This document shows, in pieces, positions 1 to 7,032 of a DNA stretch of 18,431 bases. Origin of the DNA: JBJEFI01 sp051873875 (lineage in GTDB: Bacteria; Bacillota; Bacilli; Bacillales; Bacillaceae_G); assembly GCA_051873875.1 (NCBI GenBank), contig JBJEFI010000023.1:1-18431 (forward strand). The letters run 5' to 3'. The stretch's first letter is position 1; every line of letters starts with the position of its first letter. The translations under genes and the position numbers were made by a program. The notes below the pieces were generated by a model. The model saw only the letters and a list, made by a program, of their open reading frames with translations, was not told the DNA's origin and searched no databases.

Positions 1-30
1 TGATAAAGTTAAATCCTTTTTTGCTGCCAT
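1..30 (-). CDS. Start of a further phage structural gene, cut by the window edge
   Basis: Only the first ten codons are visible, reading MAAKKDLTLS from an ATG at base 30. The start is supported by a strong ribosome binding site (AAGGAGGAAA) a few bases upstream. It follows the terminator of the preceding gene, so it may belong to a new transcription unit or be reached by readthrough. Position after the probable tail tube gene suggests another tail gene, but ten residues do not identify it. Confidence 0.6.
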   Translation of the reverse strand, partial: MAAKKDLTLS

Positions 31-87
31 ATAAATTTCCTCCTTTTATCCTCACAAAAATTCACGATAAAACTGTTATTTCATTCT

Positions 88-119
88 ATAAAAATAAAGA
101 GGAGAGGGGATGCCTCTCC
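88..119 (-). terminator. Rho-independent terminator after the probable tail tube gene
   Basis: In the sense direction a 7-bp perfect stem GGAGAGG / CCTCTCC with a 5-nt loop is followed by a T-rich tail (TCTTTATTTTT). It begins about 10 bases after the stop codon of the gene at 869-129. The rest of the gap down to base 31 holds the ribosome binding site of the next gene and no other visible signal. Confidence 0.8.
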
Positions 120-128
120 AATAGATTA

Positions 129-869
129 TTAGTCTTGTTCCACATAAGGAAAACGTAATAGACGACCAACTTTAGTGCTAGTTTTTGGTTTAACTACACG
201 AAGATTGAAGTCTTGTGTAACACCACTACGCTCAGAAGCAGTACTGATAGAGAAGTTGCCTGTCGGAATAGCTCTATCAAATTGATATTGAAGAGTATGA
301 GTGATTGTTTCATCTCCATCAATTTCGATTGTTTCAAGAATAGCTTTAACGCCTGAAGCAAACTTACTGTTATCAAACTCGATTGTTTGAGTTTCTGGAG
401 GAGTCGCATATGTGTATGTACGTACTTCAACATAATCTCCAGCTTTCAAATCAGCAGCAGAGAAAGTGACATCTTTACCTTCAGTAGTATAAGTGTCAAG
501 TTTCACACCAGCTTCTGTATAAATAGCGAGACTGTCTTCTTTTAATGGAGTTCTATCCAACACAATCTTTTTGTCAGCGTCTAACTCATAGAACTTGGCA
601 ATTGCATAAGCTACACCTGCGCCTGTTTTTACATCTGTTCCTAACTGTTTAGCAAGCCATTCATACCTAAATTCAGCATCAGTTAAGCTAATTTCAATAT
701 CTCTAGATACGTGAAGTGTACCTAATAGAGCATTACCTTTACCACCACGTACTTCGTTTTCATCAACTGATACTTCAATTCCAGCATCTTGAAGAGTGGT
801 AGTAGCAATTACATCACCAGTCTTTTCGTCTATCAATGTAACGTCAAAAACGTCTGCTATTAATGCCAT
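129..869 (-). CDS. Probable major tail (tube) protein
   Basis: The 246-residue protein is beta-rich in appearance and acidic, with no signal peptide or membrane segment. It opens with MALIADVFDVTLID and has a conserved-looking RGGKGNALLG stretch near residues 41-50, followed by a segment (DIEISLTDAEFRYEWLAKQLG) of the kind seen early in phage major tail proteins. Its place after the head-tail completion genes, its own strong ribosome binding site (AGGAGGAATAA) and flanking terminators on both sides fit a highly expressed structural subunit. The tail tube call rests on position and general look, not on a diagnostic motif; another tail or virion protein is possible. Confidence 0.5.
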   Translation of the reverse strand: MALIADVFDVTLIDEKTGDVIATTTLQDAGIEVSVDENEVRGGKGNALLGTLHVSRDIEISLTDAEFRYEWLAKQLGTDVKTGAGVAYAIAKFYELDADKKIVLDRTPLKEDSLAIYTEAGVKLDTYTTEGKDVTFSAADLKAGDYVEVRTYTYATPPETQTIEFDNSKFASGVKAILETIEIDGDETITHTLQYQFDRAIPTGNFSISTASERSGVTQDFNLRVVKPKTSTKVGRLLRFPYVEQD

Positions 870-903
870 TTATTTATTCCTCCTAAAATGTTTTTACGCA
901 AAT

Positions 904-928
904 AAAAAAGGAAGCCAATTAGCTCCCT
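904..928 (-). terminator. Terminator with the stop codon in its loop
   Basis: In sense, AGGGAGC pairs with GCTTCCT (7 bp, one G-U) around a 6-nt loop that contains the TAA stop of the gene at 1668-919. A run of six T follows. The terminator therefore overlaps the coding end, so a terminating ribosome covers it. It separates the neck genes from the probable tail tube gene. Confidence 0.75.
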
Positions 929-1668
929 TGAATTGCCGAATTTAAATCTTTTAATTTACCTTTATTCTTGTCTTTAAATAAATCATCATATGGATTTTTG
1001 AACAGGTTGATAATTTCGATAAAATGTTCAGGTTTAACATCTTGTGCACCGGCCAATAGCTGTTTAATCGAAGTTCTATATGCTTCAATTTTAATTACTC
1101 TGTTAAATTCCATACTCAATTGATAAATTGACCAGTTTTTAATTGTGTCATAATCTTTCCCGGCCAAAACAGAAACTGTGGATATTTGATCTTCTATAGT
1201 GGATGATACAGAGGATTTAGCCCTAGCTTTAATAGCTTTCTCTGCCCACTCTTGTAATTTTTTATTCTTATAAACTTTAGGGGTAAAAAGAAGATTTTGG
1301 CTCATTACCACATCTCTAAAACGGTCATAATTATCACGAGTTATTTTTCCGTTTTCACAGTAAAATGTATTTGTAACTTGATCAAACCTGACATCTGCCT
1401 GAAGTATAATCCTGAATACCTTAGTAAGATTATATATACCTAGACTTCCACCGTCTTGTAAGGAAGCTATTATAATCAAATCCAATAGTTTAATATCATC
1501 CATGTGAGTGTGTTTTTTTATTTCTTCAATATCAAAGTGTTCATAACTAAGGCAAATAATATTTGTATGTGCCATAAAATCGTCATAATCTTTTAATTGA
1601 ACAGGATAGATATAACCGATGCCATCTATATAATCCGGTTTACGGAATATGTGTTTTACAGTATCCAT
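919..1668 (-). CDS. Phage neck/tail protein of unknown function, possibly a tail assembly factor
   Basis: About 249 residues, soluble, mixed charge. Starts ATG at 1668 (a GTG lies one codon upstream), with a GGAG element nine bases before it, and overlaps the preceding stop as TGATG, so it is translationally coupled to the gene before it. The C-terminal half contains helical segments such as NWSIYQLSMEFNRVIKIEAY, a pattern (aromatic-rich helix before a basic helix) that recalls phage tail assembly chaperones, but this is a weak resemblance. Position between a tail completion protein and the probable tail tube fits a tail assembly role. No catalytic motif was seen. Confidence 0.75.
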   Translation of the reverse strand: MDTVKHIFRKPDYIDGIGYIYPVQLKDYDDFMAHTNIICLSYEHFDIEEIKKHTHMDDIKLLDLIIIASLQDGGSLGIYNLTKVFRIILQADVRFDQVTNTFYCENGKITRDNYDRFRDVVMSQNLLFTPKVYKNKKLQEWAEKAIKARAKSSVSSTIEDQISTVSVLAGKDYDTIKNWSIYQLSMEFNRVIKIEAYRTSIKQLLAGAQDVKPEHFIEIINLFKNPYDDLFKDKNKGKLKDLNSAIQGS

Positions 1669-2162
1669 CACGAAGCACTCCAGAAAGAGTATACATTTGT
1701 GAAACCAACATAGCCTTCGGGTGCAGCTATAGGTGAAGAATCAAGTTTCTGAACTCTTCCCATACCAGTAATTTTTTTACCGAGAATCAATTTGTTAATT
1801 CGGTCAATTATTAAAGTAGAACGATTATCTATTACTTCATACTTGTTGATATTAACAAATACATCTATGTTGATCCGTTGACGGTATATCTTTTCATTCG
1901 CTGTCCTTGTAGCAGTACCCATATACATACAAATCCTGCAAATACCTTCATTACCAATTACTAATCCATCAGCATTTGCTGACCTTAAAAGACGTTGCTT
2001 CATTATGTTGTTTATATAGATATCAGTGTTAATTAAATTTGGTTTAGTAGGTGAAAGAGGACTGTCCAAAGAATTTTTTGAAGTATAATACAACAATCTC
2101 ATTAAAGTTTCATCTTTTGATAGAACTTTAAAGAAATCTAATAGATTCTTTTGTTTACTCAT
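1668..2162 (-). CDS. Probable tail completion / neck protein
   Basis: 164 residues. The start ATG forms an ATGA overlap with the stop of the upstream gene, and a GAGGAG element lies upstream. Residues 45-160 look like an alternating strand-helix fold (IDVFVNINKYEVIDNRSTL), and the protein ends with an aromatic strand (GFTNVYSFWS). Size, fold impression and position after the connector proteins match tail terminator or tail completion proteins of siphophages, which cap the tail tube and join it to the neck. The assignment is positional. Confidence 0.65.
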   Translation of the reverse strand: MSKQKNLLDFFKVLSKDETLMRLLYYTSKNSLDSPLSPTKPNLINTDIYINNIMKQRLLRSANADGLVIGNEGICRICMYMGTATRTANEKIYRQRINIDVFVNINKYEVIDNRSTLIIDRINKLILGKKITGMGRVQKLDSSPIAAPEGYVGFTNVYSFWSAS

Positions 2163-2800
2163 CCATTCTTACTCCTCTCTCCAAATAAAATTAACAACCC
2201 CTTATCATCAATAACTTTAGTTTGATCCTTACTGTACACATCGAATTTCTCCCCATAAACCCAAAAAGATTCAATTGTTAAATCTACGTATGAGATAGTG
2301 GCTTTGATTTTATCCTCATCAAGAGCAATCTTGGCTCCAGTATCTTCATTGACCACAGTTTTTTCAACGATAGCGGGGAAGGGGATTTCTTGTGGGGTAG
2401 GATCATAATCATCTGGATAAATTGGATTCATGAAATCGTCATAACCGATGATAGGAGGGGAGAGGGGGATGGATTTGATGGTGATGTTTGCATTGCAAAG
2501 TTGAATTATCGCTTTTTCATAAATGTTATTATTAGTTGGTATGCCAGTAACTAACCAATTGGTGTTTTGCTTAGCAACAAGTGATCCTCTAACAATAGTT
2601 CCTGACTCAGTGATTATATTTCGAGAATCACCATCTTTATCGGAATATTTTGATTGAATTATCGCTTTTGTGGATTTACCATCAACAATAACATCTTCAG
2701 ATTCGTACCCACGTTCCAAAGCATGTTTCAATATCCTCTTACCATCAGATACCATTTTGGTTTTAGTATCTATATTGTGATAGTTGCTATAATCTTTCAT
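2159..2800 (-). CDS. Probable head closure or neck protein
   Basis: About 213 residues from ATG at 2800; a GTG three codons upstream at 2809 would give 216. It overlaps the end of the previous small gene by 14 bases, so it is probably coupled. The middle (residues ~70-120) is strand-rich, and a proline-rich linker reading KSIPLSPPIIGYDD is encoded partly by an unusually C-rich stretch, with one copy of the GGAGAGGGG repeat on the plus strand. No enzyme motif is visible. Its place between the connector and tail completion genes suggests head closure; this is inference. Confidence 0.7.
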   Translation of the reverse strand: MKDYSNYHNIDTKTKMVSDGKRILKHALERGYESEDVIVDGKSTKAIIQSKYSDKDGDSRNIITESGTIVRGSLVAKQNTNWLVTGIPTNNNIYEKAIIQLCNANITIKSIPLSPPIIGYDDFMNPIYPDDYDPTPQEIPFPAIVEKTVVNEDTGAKIALDEDKIKATISYVDLTIESFWVYGEKFDVYSKDQTKVIDDKGLLILFGERSKNG

Positions 2801-3017
2801 TATTATCACTCTCAGATATTAACTGATTAATACGACCGATATCTGCGCTAACAGTTAGGATAATGTCTCTTATTTCCGCAAGTTGATCATCTGATAGAAG
2901 AGGTTTACCGATATAATTTTCAAGTTTGTAAAGAATTGCATTATTTTTCTTGCTCAACTTCTTACAATAGCTGTCCAGAGGTTCATTTGATACGGGTGTT
3001 TTTACGTATAGATTCAT
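2787..3017 (-). CDS. Small helical phage protein of unknown function
   Basis: 76 residues, largely helical and charged (for example DDQLAEIRDIILTVSADIGR). The start is in an ATGA overlap with the stop of the connector gene, with GGAGG about ten bases upstream. Nothing identifies a fold family. Tight coupling on both sides places it in the head-tail joining operon. Confidence 0.7.
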   Translation of the reverse strand: MNLYVKTPVSNEPLDSYCKKLSKKNNAILYKLENYIGKPLLSDDQLAEIRDIILTVSADIGRINQLISESDNNERL

Positions 3018-3412
3018 AAGTAATCAACCTCCGTATTCTTAAACATCTCATCTATTGTATCCTTTTGTTCTTCTATAGAGCCTTCCATAGACTTTATTTG
3101 GGATGAAAAGTTACGGATTCCAATATCTTGTTGGAAAGGTTGCCATTGAGTTTCAAAATAAGTCTTTTCGTTTCTTAAAAATATAAGGCGGATGAAATTA
3201 GCAAGAATGAGTAAATGGTCATCTGAAAGCTTCACATCTAATGTTTCGGTTTCATCTATACAATTAATCTTATCCCTAGTCCGGTTCTTAAAATGCATGA
3301 CTGCGTTACGGATAGTAGCGTATATTTTTTCTTGAGCTTGAGGTATATTTATATCATCTGTTTTGCAGTTCAATAAAAAAGTTTCCCAAATCTCATCATA
3401 GGTAGTGAACAT
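3014..3412 (-). CDS. Head-tail connector (adaptor) protein
   Basis: 132 residues, mostly helical. The start MFTTYDEIWETFLLNC, then KIYATIRNAVMHFKNR near residue 30, then DVKLSDDHLLILANFIRLIF around 59-78 follows the layout of the phage head-tail adaptor family: an N-terminal helix, a 'D...L.D....LA' helix and a long C-terminal helix. Such proteins form a ring under the portal. Ribosome binding site AAGGGGTGA is upstream; the gene follows the 153-residue gene closely. The family call is by pattern, not by alignment. Confidence 0.65.
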   Translation of the reverse strand: MFTTYDEIWETFLLNCKTDDINIPQAQEKIYATIRNAVMHFKNRTRDKINCIDETETLDVKLSDDHLLILANFIRLIFLRNEKTYFETQWQPFQQDIGIRNFSSQIKSMEGSIEEQKDTIDEMFKNTEVDYL

Positions 3413-3425
3413 ATAAATTCACCCC

Positions 3426-3887
3426 TTATTCGCCAAACAGAATATCTTTTTTAACTCCAAACCATTCTGCTAGGAAAGTTAATTTTGCATTACTGTCTAA
3501 TTCGATTTCTTTAGCTGTTTCTATGAAGAATTTCTTCTCGTCACGATTAGTAATTTTGTTAAGTTCAGCTTTCATTGAATTAGTGTTACCTTCAAGAATT
3601 TGAATAGCTTCTTCTTTAGAATGAGTGTTATTTTCATATTCCTCAACATTATCAATATTAGAAACTAATTCTTTAGCTTTTTTGTTTTCACTGACAATAA
3701 CCAATTCACCATCATTGAAACAAACACTGTTCATAGTTAACCAGTCCACAACTTCTTCTGGAACATCTTTAATGTCATATTTTTTACCCTTACTACCTGA
3801 CCAGGAGTAACTTTTCATACCACCATTAGTTTCAAAGTTAACGATATATGGGGTGTTTCTATATCGAGCGAGTTTAATATTAGCCAT
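3426..3887 (-). CDS. Phage head-proximal protein, function unknown
   Basis: 153 residues. The first ~65 residues form a small strand-rich domain (RYRNTPYIVNFETNGGMKSYSW and KYDIKDVPEEVVDWL), and the C-terminus (KKFFIETAKEIELDSNAKLTFLAEWFGV) looks like a short helical module, with an acidic low-complexity linker between. It is the first gene after the major capsid gene, beyond a terminator, with its own AGGAGG site. Small two-domain proteins at this position in siphophages are often minor head proteins; I cannot say more from sequence. Confidence 0.7.
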   Translation of the reverse strand: MANIKLARYRNTPYIVNFETNGGMKSYSWSGSKGKKYDIKDVPEEVVDWLTMNSVCFNDGELVIVSENKKAKELVSNIDNVEEYENNTHSKEEAIQILEGNTNSMKAELNKITNRDEKKFFIETAKEIELDSNAKLTFLAEWFGVKKDILFGE

Positions 3888-3915
3888 TTATTATTCCTCC
3901 TATTTATCCTAAGTA

Positions 3916-3942
3916 TAAAAAGGGATAGAATTAACTATCCCT
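3916..3942 (-). terminator. Terminator just after the major capsid gene
   Basis: In sense, a perfect 8-bp stem AGGGATAG / CTATCCCT with a 6-nt loop is followed by TTTTTATA. It lies 18 bases beyond the capsid stop codon and directly after a copy of the AAATTAATA motif. Partial termination here would make capsid transcript more abundant than the connector and tail transcripts downstream. Confidence 0.85.
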
Positions 3943-3945
3943 CTG

Positions 3946-3956
3946 TATTAATTTGT
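3946..3956 (-). promoter_or_regulatory. Repeat motif copy (ACAAATTAATA), candidate phage promoter
   Basis: Sense ACAAATTAATA, ten of eleven bases matching the ATAAATTAATA consensus. It lies between the capsid stop and the terminator hairpin, 58 bases before the next start codon. Confidence 0.4.
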
Positions 3957-3959
3957 TGA

Positions 3960-4976
3960 TTAAAGAGCAACAGATGCGCTTTCTTTTACCTTACCAATTG
4001 CCTCACCGAAAATAAGTTGGATATCAGCATCTTGAGTGATTTTCATTTTGATACGTTCGTCTTCCATGTCTTGCTCAGTTATTTGACGAAGGCCACCAAA
4101 TTCAGTTACAACAAATGGTTTTTGTGTACCATTACCAGCAAGCATGTAACCTACATTTACAGGGATTTCAGTTTTTGTTCCTGCTGCATCAAGGAATGGG
4201 TTTACTAGATTGATTGCATCTGTACGACCAATTTGAGTGATATTTAGTTCACGTACTAATTCTTCACGCATACGATCAGTCATAAGAGCACCATTTGCAA
4301 CTGCAGCTTGTTGTTGTGCAAAATGGTCAATAAGAAGAGTGTCAGCAACAAACAGTGGACGACCTCCACCTACACGAGCCAATCTAGAAGCTAATTTGTT
4401 GTATTGAGCAAGAGTGAGGTTATCACCACTCAAAATGTTTGCTGTAGGGATATCTCCAGCAGTTACAGCAGCATCCATCAACTTAGAAATTTCAGTGAAA
4501 TATAGGCGTACTTTTGCATTTGCAACATCATTTACAAGTGTTTGGAAAGAAGCTACTGCATCTTGTACCATACCAAACGGCTCATAATAGAAACCAGTGG
4601 AGAATGTACGAGGTACAGCGATTTCGGATTTAGCGTTTTCTACACGTACCAAGTCAACGCCAGAACCATTAGCAGACCAGCGTACTTTAGCTTTATTTTT
4701 AACTGGAATTTCATATTTAACCACTTGATCACGTTGTGCTTGCTTGTATGTAGCAAGAGTAGCAACCATATCAGTAACTAAAGGTTGTGCAATTACATCA
4801 GCTTGTTGTACTACTAAGTTATTGAATTGGTGTAGAAGGGAAGGGTCTGGATTAAAGCTACCATCACCAAATACACGTTTTGCAAATTCCATCATATCTT
4901 TTCTATCTTCATCAGCTACCTGTTCTTGCATTGAGCGGGCAAATAACCCTTTTAATTTTGTAGTATCTAGTGCCAT
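3960..4976 (-). CDS. Major capsid protein (HK97-like fold)
   Basis: 338 residues, alanine-rich and without lysine-rich low complexity. The N-terminal ~60 residues are helical and charged, then comes a long E-loop-like and P-domain segment, and the C-terminus (MKITQDADIQLIFGEAIGKV) is the closing strand and helix typical of HK97-fold capsid subunits. Position directly after protease-scaffold and decoration genes, and the excellent ribosome binding site (CAGGAGGTA), support the call. The probable maturation protease lies three genes earlier in transcription order. A strong terminator follows. Confidence 0.8.
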   Translation of the reverse strand: MALDTTKLKGLFARSMQEQVADEDRKDMMEFAKRVFGDGSFNPDPSLLHQFNNLVVQQADVIAQPLVTDMVATLATYKQAQRDQVVKYEIPVKNKAKVRWSANGSGVDLVRVENAKSEIAVPRTFSTGFYYEPFGMVQDAVASFQTLVNDVANAKVRLYFTEISKLMDAAVTAGDIPTANILSGDNLTLAQYNKLASRLARVGGGRPLFVADTLLIDHFAQQQAAVANGALMTDRMREELVRELNITQIGRTDAINLVNPFLDAAGTKTEIPVNVGYMLAGNGTQKPFVVTEFGGLRQITEQDMEDERIKMKITQDADIQLIFGEAIGKVKESASVAL

Positions 4977-5010
4977 TATTAATATACCTCCTGAGTATAA
5001 GTGAATTTAT

Positions 5011-5021
5011 TATTAATTTAT
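5011..5021 (-). promoter_or_regulatory. Repeat motif copy (ATAAATTAATA) before the major capsid gene
   Basis: Exact match to the consensus, in sense orientation, in the gap between the decoration-like gene and the capsid gene, 35 bases before the capsid ATG. No terminator hairpin separates the two genes here. Confidence 0.45.
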
Positions 5022-5024
5022 CAA

Positions 5025-5561
5025 TTAAGCTTTTGTAACTTCTAAACGAACAACTGGTTTTCCAGCAACATATTCAAGATCATCTTCAGCACTTACTACT
5101 ACAAATTGAGCAGAAGAGCCAGCATAGTCAGCGTGTGCAGAACCTGGGGCAGAAATGATAAATTTCTTGGAAGCAGGATCGAAATGAGCTACTTGACCAT
5201 TCTTGATTTCAGTTGCATCAGTATTTTTTGAGTAAGCAGAAGTGTCAAAACGTGTGTAACCTTCTTCAAGAATTACGATTCTTGCACGTTCACCTTCAGC
5301 ATTGTAAAAGTCGACAAGGTCTTCACTCATGTAGCGTGCTTCTGGAGATGCTACCAAGTATGCTTTTTTATCGATTGCGGATAGTTGTTTAACAGTACGT
5401 TCACCGTCTGCTCCAAAACCTAATTCACCTAGTGTGAAGTTATCGATGTCTCCACCTGTTACTACTGCACCGTGTGCAACAGTTTTAACTTTAATGTTGT
5501 TTAAGTTACCAACTTCGTGATTCCCTCGTTGTTTCAACGCTTGTAATTGACGTGTAGCCAT
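5025..5561 (-). CDS. Probable capsid decoration or head fibre protein
   Basis: 178 residues, soluble and strand-rich, with glycine and alanine (for example AHGAVVTGGDIDNFTLGELG and SSAQFVVVSAEDDLEYVAG). It sits between scaffold-protease and major capsid genes, the standard place for a head decoration protein, and has its own AGGAGG site 10 bases before the ATG. No enzymatic motif. The function is inferred from position and composition. Confidence 0.6.
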   Translation of the reverse strand: MATRQLQALKQRGNHEVGNLNNIKVKTVAHGAVVTGGDIDNFTLGELGFGADGERTVKQLSAIDKKAYLVASPEARYMSEDLVDFYNAEGERARIVILEEGYTRFDTSAYSKNTDATEIKNGQVAHFDPASKKFIISAPGSAHADYAGSSAQFVVVSAEDDLEYVAGKPVVRLEVTKA

Positions 5562-5583
5562 TATAAAATTCCTCCTAATTATT

Positions 5584-5594
5584 AATTAATTTAT
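5584..5594 (-). promoter_or_regulatory. Repeat motif copy (ATAAATTAATT) before the decoration gene
   Basis: Ten of eleven bases match the consensus. It begins at the final base of the stop codon of the protease-scaffold gene and ends 23 bases before the next ATG. Confidence 0.35.
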
Positions 5595-6997
5595 TAAATA
5601 GAATATTTGCTATCAAAGTCATCGCTAGCTGGTAAAAGGTTTTCTCTCTTACTAGCAACTTCTCGAATAGCAGGTGTTTCATTTGGTGTTTCTGTTAAAG
5701 TGACTAAATCTACTAACATACTATTAAGTTGTAATATTGCATTTTTAGATTCTTCCGCATCTTTAGCGGATAAAGTAATCAAATCTTGTACTTCGTCAGA
5801 TTCAAATTTATCTTTAGCTTTAAGAGCTGAGAACTTAGCAGAATAGAAGTCTTTCTTTTCGGAAAGGGCTTTTTGATATTGTTCTTCTTCATACTTTTCT
5901 TTAATAGGAGTTAATTCTTCCACTAAAGAGTTAAGTTGAGTTAATTTTTCAGTAGTATCATTAAATTTAACTTCAATTTCTTCTTTACTTGATGTAATTT
6001 CATTAACTTGTTTTTCTAGTTCTGAAATCTTATCATCTTTCTCACTCAATTGATTCTGCACTTCAGGTGGAGTAGCCTCCTCCCAGTTGCGAGATAAAAA
6101 TACTTCCTTTTTAGAGTCAAAGTTAATCTCAATATCATTCTCAGACTTCGTGTAATCAAATTTGAAGTACTTGTCAGATTCATTTCCTTCTTCGTAACTA
6201 TAAATATTAGCTACAAAATAATCATCGTAGATATCTGCAATCCATGAATAAGAATCTTCGCCAAGTGTAGGATCTAGTTTCCCATACAACTTAGTGCGAA
6301 CATCATCATGTGACAATTCAAACACTTTCTTGAATTTTTCCACTTGTTCATCCTCCTTTTGTGTATTTTCCTGCTCAACAGCTTGTGCTACTAATTTTGT
6401 TAATTTTGATACATCGTAAGCAGGGTAAATCTTTTTATGTACGCCTCTATCTTCTGAATTCAAAAGACAATGACCTTCATAGTAATAGTTCAGAATCTCC
6501 GTAATTCCGTCTTTAACTTTATATTCGTCATATAAAATCTCCATAGAAGAGGTGACAGGAACTCCATCATCGACCCATTCTTTCAATAATCCAACTATGT
6601 TAGGATACCTGGATGCCCATAAAACACCTTTACCAGCTACAACTTCTTTTTCTTCACCATTGTCCTCAACGGTCTTTATATAAGCCGGTTCAGTAAATAC
6701 ACCAATCGCTAATGTATCCATTGCAACGATTTCTCGACCAGTTTCACGGTCTTTATCCAAAAACATTTCATGTGATCCTAATGCATCATCATTGGCATCT
6801 GTCTTAGGATGATATTTGCATACGATTGGCATATCTTTAAGGGTGTCGAGAGTTCTTTCGGAAGTTTCTTTAGAGATAAAAGCGTAGTTGTGTGACATGT
6901 CAAAATCATGGAGTATGAATTCCACTTCTTTTTTTGTGGGGTTGTCGGTATCCTGAATAGAATTTAACTGTATTTCAAACGTTAATTTGTTCTGCAA
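5594..6997 (-). CDS. Prohead maturation protease fused to capsid scaffold
   Basis: 467 residues. Residues 1-200 look like a phage prohead protease: strand-rich start (FEIQLNSIQ), a GSHE element at 74-77 that could supply the catalytic His, and VPVTSSMEI at 147-154 with candidate nucleophile Ser150/151, followed by EGHCLLN near 174-180. Residues ~216-310 form an acidic aromatic-rich insert (SYSWIADIYDDYFVANIYSY), and residues ~313-400 are a long coiled coil (KDDKISELEKQVNEITSSKE), as expected for scaffold. The single chain would build the prohead and then cleave itself. It probably starts at TTG (6997) because GGAGGTGA lies ten bases upstream and no ATG fits. Catalytic residues are my reading of the motifs. 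Confidence 0.65.
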   Translation of the reverse strand: MQNKLTFEIQLNSIQDTDNPTKKEVEFILHDFDMSHNYAFISKETSERTLDTLKDMPIVCKYHPKTDANDDALGSHEMFLDKDRETGREIVAMDTLAIGVFTEPAYIKTVEDNGEEKEVVAGKGVLWASRYPNIVGLLKEWVDDGVPVTSSMEILYDEYKVKDGITEILNYYYEGHCLLNSEDRGVHKKIYPAYDVSKLTKLVAQAVEQENTQKEDEQVEKFKKVFELSHDDVRTKLYGKLDPTLGEDSYSWIADIYDDYFVANIYSYEEGNESDKYFKFDYTKSENDIEINFDSKKEVFLSRNWEEATPPEVQNQLSEKDDKISELEKQVNEITSSKEEIEVKFNDTTEKLTQLNSLVEELTPIKEKYEEEQYQKALSEKKDFYSAKFSALKAKDKFESDEVQDLITLSAKDAEESKNAILQLNSMLVDLVTLTETPNETPAIREVASKRENLLPASDDFDSKYSI

Positions 6998-7032
6998 TTT
7001 TTAATTCTCACCTCCTCAAAAGGGTAATAGTT

